Shown here piece after piece: positions 44,140 to 53,189 of a DNA stretch of 64,000 nucleotides. This DNA is from CAYYKD01 sp964471825 (GTDB lineage Bacteria > Spirochaetota > GWE2-31-10 > CAYYKD01), in NCBI GenBank assembly GCA_964471825.1, contig CAYYKD010000003.1, positions 1 to 64,000 of the forward strand. Reading direction: 5' to 3'. The notes beneath the pieces are model-generated. The model saw only the letters and a program-made list of their open reading frames with translations, had not been told where the DNA came from and did not search any database. The number at the start of each line of letters is the position of its first letter. Position 1 is the first letter of the stretch. The position numbers were made by a program, and so were the translations under genes.

Positions 44140-44517
44140 ATGTCTAAAATCCTGAGTACAATCATAACAGTAGCCGTAATAATAACAACAGTTCTTTTTT
44201 TTATAAATATAAATGAAAAAAACGGAGTGTTTTTTTATAATCTTGCTTTTACTTTGCTTTTTCAGACATTGGTAATTCTATGGCTAGGATTTACTGCTTT
44301 TCAAAAGAATCTACCGGTAACTATAAGAGTTGCCTTTTTGTTATTTGTGATGATTTCTGCATTTGTTCAATTCTTTACGCTCTTCGGCGGGCCGTTTTTC
44401 TTTAAGTTAGTACCGATCTCAAGAGTAATGACAACAATATTACTAATACAGGCTGGGGTAGAGATCGCAGTTTGTTTTACACTTTTTGCCATCGGCAATG
44501 CACTAAGTAAGAGTTAA
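44140..44517 (+). CDS. Small four-helix membrane protein
   Basis: A 125-residue protein with four predicted membrane helices (about 4-22, 33-51, 59-81 and 95-120) and almost no loops. I place the start at the ATG at 44140, six bases after GGAG; an in-frame TTG nine codons earlier has no ribosome site. No family recognised. It precedes the lipase gene by 64 bases and may share its transcript. Confidence 0.6.
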   Translation: MSKILSTIITVAVIITTVLFFININEKNGVFFYNLAFTLLFQTLVILWLGFTAFQKNLPVTIRVAFLLFVMISAFVQFFTLFGGPFFFKLVPISRVMTTILLIQAGVEIAVCFTLFAIGNALSKS

Positions 44518-44581
44518 AAAAGTCAAAAGAGATTCTGTAGAATTTTTTTGAATATTGATAAAAAAAGTATCTGAGGTATAT

Positions 44582-46060
44582 ATGAAAAAGTTGGTTGTTC
44601 TAAATTGTATCTTTATTGTTTTTTCGATTGCATATTTAAATGCACAGACGCCATATCCGTTTGTTCACATCCCCGGGATGTTTGATAACGGAGACAACTG
44701 CACAAGCGACAACAATTTGACAGTAACACTTAACAATGAAGATGGTTTCTATTATATAAACTATTTTACAGATGCAGTCAGGTATGACAAGGCACCTATA
44801 GAATGCTCGTCTAATATTGTCGGCTCAAAGTACAATAGATTTGTTGTTGCTAATCTAATAGGAACTCAGAGAACTAATATTGCACTTGATTTGATGGCAA
44901 AGAGATTCTATTGCCTAATGAAAGGGCGGGCTCCACGATGTGATTCCTATGCCATTCTTACTGCTCATAAAGGGATGGACTATAGGAAGACAATTACAAT
45001 TCAACAGAGGCCTGTAGAATACTATGGATTGATTGAAAATCTCTGGCTTCTATACGGCAAGAAGGTTTACTTAAAAAAAACAGGCAATAAATACAGAGTC
45101 TTACTTGAACCAAAAAGTACAGCCGGTCTCGAATTTATTGAAAATCAGGACGGCTATTTTGATAATTATAGAGATATCAAGGTAAATATAGTTGCACACT
45201 CTTCAGGCGGGCTTGCGATCAGGGAGTATATCAGAATGGTTATGGCAGATGACAGTCTTCACCACATCAATTCCATTATCAATCTATCAATCCCTCAACG
45301 AGGTGCAACTATAACAACTAAGATCAAACCCGGTTTTAACAAGTTGATCGACTTTGCAATTGACGGAGTATTTAAAAACAAGGACTCCGATATTGAAGTG
45401 ATAACTGCATCCGGTAGAAAATTCACATATAAGGAGATCATAGATTCAACACTCATAGATGCTCTTCATGGCGATAATTTTATTGCGATGACGCTAAAGA
45501 AACTGCTGACAAATGTAATACTCTATCTAATCCCCTTTGATGGTCATAAAAACTTCCTTGGCACAGATCCGGCACTCTGGGATCTAAATCCAAATCATAG
45601 GTTTGTCAAGAGACTAAATAAGACTCCGATACCACCTGAGATTAAAATTGTAAACTATAAAGTCCTTGAGCCATTTGCAAAGATATTTGTTAATATCGGC
45701 CAATATACAGAGCTCGGTAAAAATGATGGTGCTGTAGCATTTAACGACACGGATTTATCATATCTACTGGGCTTCGATAAGCTAACGACTAAAGATGTTA
45801 TTGTTGACAAGGCCAACCACATCCCGTTTCCATACATTAAACCGCTGTTTGAACTTAATAAGACGCTTGACGGCTACTATCCGGTAATCAAGGTCTTGAT
45901 TCATAAACCGGGTAAACGGGCAGATGATGTAGAGTTAATTGAAGCTCTTATGCTATGTGTATTAAATGAATTCGGGTTTAATATGAATGATTTCTTCAAG
46001 CTATATAATTACTCTGTAATTGATTATTTTGCCGAGAACCCTGTGAGTGTTGTATTCTAG
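44582..46060 (+). CDS. Exported lipase-like alpha/beta hydrolase
   Basis: A 492-residue secreted hydrolase. The start is the ATG at 44582, following GAGG and opening a clean signal peptide cleaved after YLNA (about residue 21). The mature protein begins with a lipase-type oxyanion strand, PYPFVHIPGMFDNG. The nucleophile is S207 in VAHSSGGLAIREY, a variant of GxSxG with Ala at the first position. DGAVAFNDTDLS may hold the acid and DKANHIPFPYI the histidine. It likely cleaves ester lipids in the periplasm or outside; the substrate is not determinable. Cysteines are frequent in the first 120 residues. Confidence 0.8.
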   Translation: MKKLVVLNCIFIVFSIAYLNAQTPYPFVHIPGMFDNGDNCTSDNNLTVTLNNEDGFYYINYFTDAVRYDKAPIECSSNIVGSKYNRFVVANLIGTQRTNIALDLMAKRFYCLMKGRAPRCDSYAILTAHKGMDYRKTITIQQRPVEYYGLIENLWLLYGKKVYLKKTGNKYRVLLEPKSTAGLEFIENQDGYFDNYRDIKVNIVAHSSGGLAIREYIRMVMADDSLHHINSIINLSIPQRGATITTKIKPGFNKLIDFAIDGVFKNKDSDIEVITASGRKFTYKEIIDSTLIDALHGDNFIAMTLKKLLTNVILYLIPFDGHKNFLGTDPALWDLNPNHRFVKRLNKTPIPPEIKIVNYKVLEPFAKIFVNIGQYTELGKNDGAVAFNDTDLSYLLGFDKLTTKDVIVDKANHIPFPYIKPLFELNKTLDGYYPVIKVLIHKPGKRADDVELIEALMLCVLNEFGFNMNDFFKLYNYSVIDYFAENPVSVVF

Positions 46061-46189
46061 TGTAAATTTATATGATCCTAATATTTTTTTTGCAGACAGG
46101 TGTCTCCGGATAAGGTTATAGAGAGTCGATTTGTTTTGAGTATACGACAGCTCGATTGTCCTTTACTGAGATTTTAGAAGAATTACTAC

Positions 46190-46218
46190 TTGACAAAATT
46201 CGATTATAAAGTTAAAAA
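46190..46218 (+). promoter_or_regulatory. Promoter of the LolA-like/RodZ-like operon
   Basis: TTGACA at 46190-46195, a 17-base spacer and TAAAAA at 46213-46218. The -10 box is weak, but the -35 and spacing are ideal. The AAGGG ribosome site and ATG at 46253 follow. Confidence 0.5.
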
Positions 46219-46252
46219 ATATTAAAAATCTGCATACACACAAGGGTTGCCA

Positions 46253-46966
46253 ATGATAAACGGTTTCAAAGTTAAAGTTATAATGATAATATCTCTAGTA
46301 AATTTCTTTTCTTATAGCTCATTTGCTCAGGAGCTGGTAAGTGCTAAGGAACTGCTTCAAAGTATGTCAGCTAATTTTAAAAAAAATGTTTCTGATTACC
46401 AAGCATCAATAAAATGGATACAAGGAGATACTACTCAATCAGGTACATTGAAATTCAAAAATCCTCAAAAAATGCGGATTGATTTTACAGATGGGCAGAT
46501 TATATGTTCTGATGGATATGAATTGTGGATCTTTATTGCAAATCAGAACCTTTTACTTAAACAGGAACTACAGGTTAAAGAAAAAAAGACAGGTGATGAT
46601 GGGAAATTAAAAATAGTTGATACTCCTCTGATGACTAACTTTGTTGGTCTTGACAGACTAATAAGTGAGTATGCGGTAGAATATACAGGCACAAAAAAAG
46701 CTGAGACATATAAAGACGGCAAAATAGTGTATAACTTTAAATTGGCAAGATGGAAAACACCTAGAAGCGGGATATCAGTAATTAATTTAACTGTGCAGGA
46801 AGACGGATTTATTAGAAAGGTGGAAGCGTTTACAACTACCTTTAGAAAAATAGTCATGGAATTTGATGATATTAAAGCAAATGTAGGATTTAACAACCTA
46901 ATTTTCACCTATGAGAATCCGGGGTTAGTTAATACAATCAACAATTTTATGAGCAGCGGCGAATAG
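46253..46966 (+). CDS. LolA-like outer-membrane lipoprotein carrier
   Basis: A 237-residue periplasmic protein of the LolA/LolB fold, which carries lipoproteins across the periplasm. A signal peptide (cleaved after SSFA, about residue 25) is followed by the LolA start ELVSAKELLQSMSANFKKNV. The beta-sheet core contains SGTLKFKNPQKMRIDFTDGQ, with the conserved arginine, then IICSDGYELWIFIANQNLLL. I chose the ATG at 46253 because AAGGG lies six bases before it. It is followed 19 bases later by the RodZ-like gene, so lipoprotein transport and cell-shape functions share a transcript. Confidence 0.85.
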   Translation: MINGFKVKVIMIISLVNFFSYSSFAQELVSAKELLQSMSANFKKNVSDYQASIKWIQGDTTQSGTLKFKNPQKMRIDFTDGQIICSDGYELWIFIANQNLLLKQELQVKEKKTGDDGKLKIVDTPLMTNFVGLDRLISEYAVEYTGTKKAETYKDGKIVYNFKLARWKTPRSGISVINLTVQEDGFIRKVEAFTTTFRKIVMEFDDIKANVGFNNLIFTYENPGLVNTINNFMSSGE

Positions 46967-46985
46967 AGACAGAAGGATTAAATAA

Positions 46986-48155
46986 ATGGATTCACTAGGC
47001 GAAATTCTAAAAAAGTCCCGTGAGGGGCACGGTTATACTATAGAGAAAGCAGCGGAAGAGACAAGAATACCACTCCGGTTTATTCAGAGCATTGAGAATG
47101 ATATATACTCAGACTTCCCCGGAGAAGCATACTTAAAGGGTTTCTTAAGATCCTATAGTCAGTATCTTGATCTTGATCCGGATCAGATTGTCAGAAAATA
47201 TGAAATAATTAAAATCTCAGAGTCTGAGATGCCGATTGAACAGTTAATACCGAAACCAACTTTTGACTATAAGACATTTTTAGTTAGATTTCTTGTTATT
47301 GCAATATTACTGGGAACTATATTTGGCATATACAAGGGCGGTGTTACCCTCTATGGATTTATCAAGCGGAAAAGCATCGAGGCGTCAACAAAGGAAAAAA
47401 AGGTTAAACCGGTTAAACAAAAAAAAGTCGTTGATAAGGAGGTTGTCAAGACAACCAAACCAAGCACAGACTTTTTACTGACTAATAAGACTGAAACATT
47501 TATAATTGGTTTAAATGGAACTGTTGGTTTTAAGATTGATGATAAGGACTTTCACCTGAAAATAGTGCAACTGTTTCCATCTGTCATTCTACAGGATGAA
47601 CGGTCTAAGCAGTACCTTCTTTTTCATAACTATTCAGAAAATATCGATCTTAATGGTGATAATAAATACGATATAGAGATACTATTAAATAATTGGACTG
47701 AACAGAAGGCGAATATATCTTTTACAAACCTATCTGCTGTTGATCAGGAAATTATCGAATCAAAAGAAATCACAAGTAATACATCAGGTTTAATTGATAG
47801 CAAATTGCCGGAAAAAAAATCATCAGAGATTGTCGATGGTAAAGAGGTTCTTGGCACAGTAAAAGATAACAGTCCGATAACGCTCTCCTTTGTGACTAAG
47901 AGGGATATATATCTTCGGTATAAAACCGATGAGAGTTCCTCGATTCAAGGTTTTTTAACAACCGGAACCCGCAGAAACATCTCCTTTTCTAACTCAGCTG
48001 TTTTGTGGTTGTCAGAGGGCGGTTCAGTTGAAATAAATATACCTAAAGTTGATAAAACTATTACTCCGGGGAAGACCGGCATGGTATCGGTTAATAAAAT
48101 TGCAATTGAAAAAAGAGGCGAGGTGTTTGAGGTAGTGTCGTACAATCTAAAGTAG
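46986..48155 (+). CDS. RodZ-like membrane protein with N-terminal HTH
   Basis: A 389-residue protein with the RodZ layout. A cytoplasmic helix-turn-helix (about 4-70; GEILKKSREGHGYTIEKAA and IPLRFIQSIENDIYSDFPGE) in RodZ binds MreB. One membrane helix lies at about 95-118. After it come a basic linker and two periplasmic beta domains; the last one (about 300-389) fits the DUF4115 type with a GTxxxISF core. RodZ links the MreB cytoskeleton to cell-wall synthesis; here it could help shape a spirochaete cell. ATG follows AAGGA. A terminator follows the gene. Confidence 0.85.
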   Translation: MDSLGEILKKSREGHGYTIEKAAEETRIPLRFIQSIENDIYSDFPGEAYLKGFLRSYSQYLDLDPDQIVRKYEIIKISESEMPIEQLIPKPTFDYKTFLVRFLVIAILLGTIFGIYKGGVTLYGFIKRKSIEASTKEKKVKPVKQKKVVDKEVVKTTKPSTDFLLTNKTETFIIGLNGTVGFKIDDKDFHLKIVQLFPSVILQDERSKQYLLFHNYSENIDLNGDNKYDIEILLNNWTEQKANISFTNLSAVDQEIIESKEITSNTSGLIDSKLPEKKSSEIVDGKEVLGTVKDNSPITLSFVTKRDIYLRYKTDESSSIQGFLTTGTRRNISFSNSAVLWLSEGGSVEINIPKVDKTITPGKTGMVSVNKIAIEKRGEVFEVVSYNLK

Positions 48156-48226
48156 ATAGTTGAATCTGATATAGATAGTTTAACCTGAACAGTTATCAAG
48201 ACAGTTAACAAGTACATAGGGAAAAG

Positions 48227-48261
48227 AAGCCTGCATATAAAATCTCTTTTATTGCAGGCTT
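48227..48261. terminator. Terminator after the RodZ-like gene
   Basis: AAGCCTGCA (48227-48235) pairs with TGCAGGCTT (48253-48261), flanked by an A-rich run on the left and TTTAACTTTT on the right. It can serve both the plus-strand gene and the convergent minus-strand gene. Confidence 0.75.
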
Positions 48262-48312
48262 TAACTTTTATTTATATTTCTTATATATTACTTTGTGCCG
48301 TCCGTTGTATAC

Positions 48313-49758
48313 CTACTCCGAGGCAATTCCACTATCAAAGTATGAATAGTTTGAGGAGACACTTACTCCATCTATGATCATTACTATTTTTACACAATAA
48401 TAGTAATATACTCCACTTGATACATCAAGATCTGTAATTTTGTTTCCTATTGATGCATTGGCTAGGAAGTCCCCAATGAATAATCCTGGTTCACCGGAGC
48501 TGCTGTCACTTCTATAGACCTGATAACTTTGAATTCCTGTATTAGCAAATTTTGACTCAAGGGTGATAACAATCTTCCCTTTTTGACCCTCAGATGCGGA
48601 TATTATAGAACTTGTAGGCCTGAATTCAAGCCAGTCAATATATGCAGACACGATATATCTCTGTGTACTTTCATTGTTTAAAAGTGTACTGGTTACGAAA
48701 TAGAAGTACTGTTTATTTGGTTCAACGGCATTATCAGTAAAGGTGACAGTGTTGCTGTCAACTGAGGTTATAAGTACAAAATCGTCATTTATAGGCGTTT
48801 CTTGTCGTTGTGTATATTCAGCCCGATAGATATTATAACCATCAACTATAGGTTCCGGACTCCATGTCAACTCATTTCTAATATATGCATTTACCGGTGT
48901 TACTTGAAGATCCTCAGGACTTCTGAGATCTATAGAGATAGCGGATTTAGCAATATTACTTGGATTTCCTTGGAGTTCTCCGATAAAACCGGTAACGACA
49001 TATGAATATGTAGTGTCTAGAAGAATATCGCTGTCCGAATAGAAAGCGATTTCTGCAGTACTGACTGATCCAATCAATTTGAACTGATTGAAATCAACAC
49101 TGTCATCACTATTTCTATAGATATTATACCCATCAACGGCAGGTATTTTAGCCCATTGAAGATCTATCTTTAAATTCGGACTATCAGCAATAGCAGTTAA
49201 GTTTTCAGACTGATTGATTACTACTACCTCCTCAACTTTTAACTTGTATGTTCCATTAGAGTGTGCATCATAGATGTCCTTAACTGAAATATAGTATGAA
49301 CCTGTAGCAGATGGTGTGAATATAATAGATTCTTTCTGAAGAATCTCAAAGTTTCTAATATTATCATAACCCCACCAGTCAAATAGACCGGTATAGTAAC
49401 CTGTATTCTTCTGTTCAATTATTGATATACCGTCAATATCATAGATGGACAACTCAGGCTCAAAGCCTTTTATAGCGGATAGATTTACTCGATAGTTTTT
49501 ATCTGCGGTCAATATGACCTCTATAAAATCAATATCGCCTGACTCGTGGATTGTTCTTTCCTGAATCCCTGAAGTACCAACGCTGATAGTTTTAGCGTCA
49601 GATACGGCATTGTCAAACTCAAAGGAATCCTCTTTAACTGTCTCATTTGCAAGATCTGCCGCGTCATCACTCCAAAATCCTATACATGAAAAAGACCCTA
49701 GAATTGCTAAGATAGTAATAATAAAAAAATAATTACCAATTTTCTTTAACCTAATCAT
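48313..49758 (-). CDS. Lipoprotein with PPC and fibronectin type III domains
   Basis: A 481-residue surface lipoprotein. The start is the ATG at 49758, after TTGGAGA, and the signal peptide ends in ILGSFSC (C25). Residues about 45-180 resemble a bacterial pre-peptidase C-terminal (PPC) domain (SGDIDFIEVIL, FTPSATGSYYISVKDIYDA). Then come two clear fibronectin type III domains (each with VDGYNIYR) and a third divergent one at the C-terminus. No catalytic domain is present, so it is an adhesion- or binding-type protein. It stands alone. Confidence 0.8.
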   Translation of the reverse strand: MIRLKKIGNYFFIITILAILGSFSCIGFWSDDAADLANETVKEDSFEFDNAVSDAKTISVGTSGIQERTIHESGDIDFIEVILTADKNYRVNLSAIKGFEPELSIYDIDGISIIEQKNTGYYTGLFDWWGYDNIRNFEILQKESIIFTPSATGSYYISVKDIYDAHSNGTYKLKVEEVVVINQSENLTAIADSPNLKIDLQWAKIPAVDGYNIYRNSDDSVDFNQFKLIGSVSTAEIAFYSDSDILLDTTYSYVVTGFIGELQGNPSNIAKSAISIDLRSPEDLQVTPVNAYIRNELTWSPEPIVDGYNIYRAEYTQRQETPINDDFVLITSVDSNTVTFTDNAVEPNKQYFYFVTSTLLNNESTQRYIVSAYIDWLEFRPTSSIISASEGQKGKIVITLESKFANTGIQSYQVYRSDSSSGEPGLFIGDFLANASIGNKITDLDVSSGVYYYYCVKIVMIIDGVSVSSNYSYFDSGIASE

Positions 49759-50094
49759 AATAATCTCCAATAACATTAATTTGTATATGTCTTAGCAGTT
49801 TTTGTGCCAATGAATTACAGAAAAAACTATGCTGCGGGATAGTAGAGATGATCAATTAAACAACTTTTGATCGCCCATGTAGGTAAAATTATATACAGAG
49901 AAGGAAAGAAATTTGTATTATGCAGAAAAAACTTTATTAAAACACTTCACAGGCCTCATAATAAAAATATTAAACAACATATCGCAATCAACATAATTCG
50001 TTATACTTGTATTATTGACATATTTCCATTTTTGAATTATAAATAATAAGAGGTTCTTGTAATAATATGACTATTTTTTTGTAGGAGACGAGAC
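49759..50094. other. Intergenic region before the acyltransferase gene
   Basis: About 336 bp, AT-rich, between divergent genes. It contains the acyltransferase promoter at 50015-50043. I see no coding frame, repeat or RNA structure in the rest. Confidence 0.6.
50015..50043 (+). promoter_or_regulatory. Consensus promoter of the acyltransferase gene
   Basis: TTGACA at 50015-50020, a 17-base spacer and TATAAA at 50038-50043. The start near 50050 leaves a leader of about 45 bases with the ribosome site TAGGAGA before the ATG. Confidence 0.75.
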
Positions 50095-51009
50095 ATGAAC
50101 AGAACAGATATTGACATGACTAAAGAATTCTTTGACTCAGCAAAGATGATGATGCATAAGTCAAAGATGCATGAAGACGGGCAGATAACACCCGATAATA
50201 CATATCAGCCGGCACATAAAGAGAACCGTGATGAGTTGCTAAAAGTAATAAGACTTCTTCACCTTGAGGGGAGTAAGATTCTTGGAATAGATAATTTGAT
50301 ACAACTCTATGAATTAGCAAAACAGGGTAAGTCATGTATAATTCTTTCTGAACATGTGAGTAACATGGATGTTCCAAGTTTTTTCTGCAGATTTTACGAT
50401 GAAAATGAAGAAAAACAGCCACTTTTAAAAGAGATTTTTGAGAAGATAATTTTTGTTGCAGGTGTTAAACTTAATGAAAATCCTCTTGTTAAACTATACA
50501 CTGAGATGTTTTCAAGAATTGTAATTGTTCCGTTAAGTTCTATGTCAAAAATGACACCCGAGGAATTGGATCTGTCTTCAAAGATTAATAGGTCGGCTAC
50601 AAGAAGATTGCTGCAGCTTAGAAAGTCAGGACATATATTTTTGATGTTCCCACAGGCGACTCGTTATAGACCATGGAGACCGGAGACTAAGAAGGGGATT
50701 AAGGAAACTGTTAGTTATCTGAATTCATTTGATTATTTTATATGTGGCTCGATCAATGGAAATAACATGCCTCCAAAGGAGCATGAAGATATGACCAGAG
50801 AAAATTGTTTTAAGGATGTCTTTGTGCTTAACTATGGACCTGTTATTTCTACAAAAGATTTTGTCGCGGACTGTGCAAAAGAATCCGGTGTCAACCCTGA
50901 TGACAAAGAGGCTATAAAACAATATACAGTTGATAAAGTAATGGAAAAAATCTATGAACTGAATGATGAAGCAGAAAAGTATCGACAACCTATACTTAAT
51001 AATCTGTAG
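50095..51009 (+). CDS. PlsC-like glycerolipid acyltransferase
   Basis: A 304-residue soluble-looking acyltransferase of the PlsC/1-acyl-glycerol-3-phosphate type. The HX4D catalytic box is SEHVSNMDVPS, and the second motif is FPQATRYRPW in place of the usual FPEGTRS, so the glutamate is replaced by Gln. The block after it (TKKGIKETVSYL) fits the family. No membrane helix is evident, unlike many PlsC proteins. It could acylate a lysophospholipid or another lipid precursor; the exact acceptor is unclear. It has its own promoter and is a single gene. Confidence 0.8.
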   Translation: MNRTDIDMTKEFFDSAKMMMHKSKMHEDGQITPDNTYQPAHKENRDELLKVIRLLHLEGSKILGIDNLIQLYELAKQGKSCIILSEHVSNMDVPSFFCRFYDENEEKQPLLKEIFEKIIFVAGVKLNENPLVKLYTEMFSRIVIVPLSSMSKMTPEELDLSSKINRSATRRLLQLRKSGHIFLMFPQATRYRPWRPETKKGIKETVSYLNSFDYFICGSINGNNMPPKEHEDMTRENCFKDVFVLNYGPVISTKDFVADCAKESGVNPDDKEAIKQYTVDKVMEKIYELNDEAEKYRQPILNNL

Positions 51010-51086
51010 TTAATTAAAATTCCTCACTCATTTTTTTATTGAAGTATTTAATGTTTAGAGAGTGTTAAGTTATTATCAATTATATT

Positions 51087-52040
51087 CTACATTAATCTGA
51101 TAATATTTGTAAATTCTGTATATGAAATGCCTAACGATTTGATCCATATATTGTCAATAATTCCGTTCTTTTTTGCATAGGTAAGGTATTTTTGAAGAAT
51201 TGAGGCAAGAATCTCATTGTCCAGCTTAACAGCCCAGTGTGACCAGCTTGCCTCTGAGGTTGATAGAGGTAGTGCTATTTTAATGTTATTATATCTCTTC
51301 ATTGATATAAGTGAAGGGAAACCTCCAAATGCGGCAATATCTGCTTCACCTACTGAAACAGCTCTAGGCAGATCAGGCGTATCGGAGACGGTAACATATT
51401 CGAACTTAAGTTTTAGATGATCCTCAATTCTCTTAAGAGTAGTAGTATATGCAGCAAGCGGTACAACTGCTATTTTATGTCTTTGAAGATCTTCCAGTGT
51501 ATTGATAGATATGTTTTGTCTTGCAAGAATTACATCCTTATCAGGAAAAGTCTGAATAAACCTTAAAAGGAACATTCTCCACCTCTGTGAACTTAGACCA
51601 TCAACAATAATATCTGCATGAGACATAATGTCCGGAGTGTAAGGTACATAGGTGCCATCTATCAAGCCGGCTTCAACACCGGCATCAGGAATAGTAGATT
51701 TGTACGCAAAATAGTCTTTTACTGTAGGGACTGTTATAATTTTTAGTTTTACTCCAATATAATCAGCAAAAGATTTTGCAGTTAAATACTCAATACCTCC
51801 GTGAAGACCATCACCGTTTAAATTAGGTTCATAGACAGTCTCTCTTTCTCTTGTTGCAATTGTAATATATCCCCGTCGATAAATCTGTAATAAATAATCA
51901 TTCTCCTGCTCACTAAAATCAATCGATTGACCATATGGGTTAGAGGTTATGTTTAACTTATCATTGGTATTTTTCTTACAGGCAAGTGAAAACAAGATAA
52001 CAATAAGAAAAAAGATTAATATTTTTTGTGTTAATTTCAT
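51087..52040 (-). CDS. Extracellular solute-binding lipoprotein, amino acid ABC type (family 3)
   Basis: A 317-residue binding lipoprotein. Signal peptide with lipobox LFSLAC (C21). The mature domain starts with YITIATRERETVYEPNLNGD, where a family 3 protein would have a GxLxVGT strand, then GGIEYLTAKSFADYIGVKLK, typical of polar amino acid binders. ATG follows AGGAGA. No permease gene is near. It may be a transporter part encoded apart from its partners, or related to membrane-bound lytic transglycosylase MltF sensors, but no lytic domain is present. Confidence 0.82.
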   Translation of the reverse strand: MKLTQKILIFFLIVILFSLACKKNTNDKLNITSNPYGQSIDFSEQENDYLLQIYRRGYITIATRERETVYEPNLNGDGLHGGIEYLTAKSFADYIGVKLKIITVPTVKDYFAYKSTIPDAGVEAGLIDGTYVPYTPDIMSHADIIVDGLSSQRWRMFLLRFIQTFPDKDVILARQNISINTLEDLQRHKIAVVPLAAYTTTLKRIEDHLKLKFEYVTVSDTPDLPRAVSVGEADIAAFGGFPSLISMKRYNNIKIALPLSTSEASWSHWAVKLDNEILASILQKYLTYAKKNGIIDNIWIKSLGISYTEFTNIIRLM

Positions 52041-52315
52041 ATTGTTCTCCTATAGTCTCGGACCTCTCTGTCAAATTTTAATTATTAATTTAAATATATA
52101 TCATAATTAGAATTATGCAAGAAAAATAGCAAAATATACTTATAAAATATAATTTAAAAATATGTTTTATCAATAAGAATTTTTTATAGTAATAATGTTT
52201 TGAACTGTTTAGATTTTTTTTCGTGACCAGTTTGATTATTGACGATTGAACTGAGAACCCTATAAGAATTATGAGTGAGGTATAATGAGTGAAGAATTAT
52301 GATGTTGCATAATAT

Positions 52316-52380
52316 GGGGACAGCCTATGGTTGTTTAAGATATCATTTTATCCGGGATGAGACAGGCATAGGGTGTCCCC
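52316..52380. repeat. REP-like inverted repeat with GGGGACA ends
   Basis: GGGGACAGCCTATG (52316-52329) and CATAGGGTGTCCCC (52367-52380) match as inverted repeats at 13 of 14 positions with a 37-base spacer. GGGGACA ends of this kind are known from REP/REPIN repeats moved by Y1-type transposases; none is in the window. Confidence 0.5.
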
Positions 52381-52503
52381 GGAAATTCGTAATCCATTAA
52401 ATTAATAATATAGTAATTTATAGCATCAGATATAAGTGACGCAATAGAGTTTTTGCCTAAAATTAAGTCTGCAAAATTTATTTTAAATTTGAAAGTTTTT
52501 TTG

Positions 52504-52532
52504 TTGACAGTGGTTATATTTTTAATTATTAT
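52504..52532 (+). promoter_or_regulatory. Consensus promoter of the FG-GAP lipoprotein gene
   Basis: TTGACA at 52504-52509, a 17-base spacer and TATTAT at 52527-52532. Transcription would start near 52539, giving an unusually long leader of about 244 bases. Confidence 0.65.
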
Positions 52533-52575
52533 TATGATCTGCGAGTTTGTATAAAAAATTAATAGGAGATGGTTT

Positions 52576-52620
52576 TTGAATATCTTAGCAGGATTTGAAA
52601 ATGGATGTGTTTTTTTTTAA
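52576..52620 (+). CDS. Possible 14-residue leader peptide
   Basis: A TTG at 52576 stands six bases after AGGAGA and opens a 14-codon frame ending in TAA, reading roughly MNILAGFENGCVFF. It sits in the leader of the FG-GAP lipoprotein gene, 37 bases after the predicted transcription start. The ribosome site is good, but such a short frame can occur by chance. Confidence 0.3.
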   Translation: MNILAGFENGCVFF

Positions 52621-52782
52621 GATATTATAGGGCATCTCTAAAAACATTTTTAAGAAATATTGAGACTAAGAGCTTTTCCTATACAGATATGGCATTCTAA
52701 ATATACAGCATATAGAATTGAATTAGAATGAGTATATTCTGAATAAGATTTTTTTACTAATGATATATGGAGGGAATCACAG

Positions 52783-53179
52783 ATGGTATATAAACTAGTT
52801 TTTCTGTTGCTATTGGTAATTTCAATGGTTGGATGTTCACTTTTTAGTAATGGAGATGGTATAGACTCTGAAAACCAAGAGATCCCATTTACTGCACATA
52901 ATGTAACAAATATTATTTTTCCGCCACAACATGGAACTGCATTGGTATATGGTATGCCGGGTGTAAATTATAATCTCCTCGCACCCTTGTCTTCATCTAA
53001 AGGCATTTATAATTCATGGCGGTTTGATGTAACCGGCGATACAGCATGGGATACCATTCAGTCTTCGGATTCACATTACACCATGGCATGGTCATCAGGC
53101 GGTAAATATAAAGTTTCTTTCCAGTGCATCACTCAGGATGGTAAAACATTTACAGGTTCCAATAATACCATTCATATAA
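52783..53179 (+). CDS. FG-GAP lipoprotein, N-terminal part before the gap
   Basis: The first 132 residues of a lipoprotein: signal peptide ending in ISMVGC (C18), a short acidic linker and one Ig/PKD-like beta domain (about 30-130; SWRFDVTGDTAW, GGKYKVSFQCITQDGKTF). The frame is interrupted by ten N at 53180-53189. The sequence after the gap continues the same gene in an open frame with FG-GAP repeats. If the contig ends overlap by the shared CATATAA, the frame is continuous. So this is not a truncated gene but an assembly break. Confidence 0.8.
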
Positions 53180-53189
53180 NNNNNNNNNN
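53180..53189. other. Assembly gap (10 N)
   Basis: Ten N join two contigs. The left contig ends in CATATAA and the right one begins with CATATAA, so the true gap may be zero or negative. Confidence 0.95.

Larger units (their letters stand above)
52041..52782. other. Long intergenic region with REP-like hairpin and promoter
   Basis: This 742-bp gap contains AGTGA/ATAATG-type short repeats (about 52260-52310), a REP-like hairpin (52316-52380), a consensus promoter (52504-52532), a short frame with ribosome site (52576-52620) and a leader of about 244 bases before the FG-GAP lipoprotein gene. I find no larger gene. Confidence 0.6.

Noticed and set aside
51087..52040. Lytic transglycosylase MltF
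   Set aside because: The binding domain resembles MltF's first half, but there is no C-terminal lysozyme-like domain.
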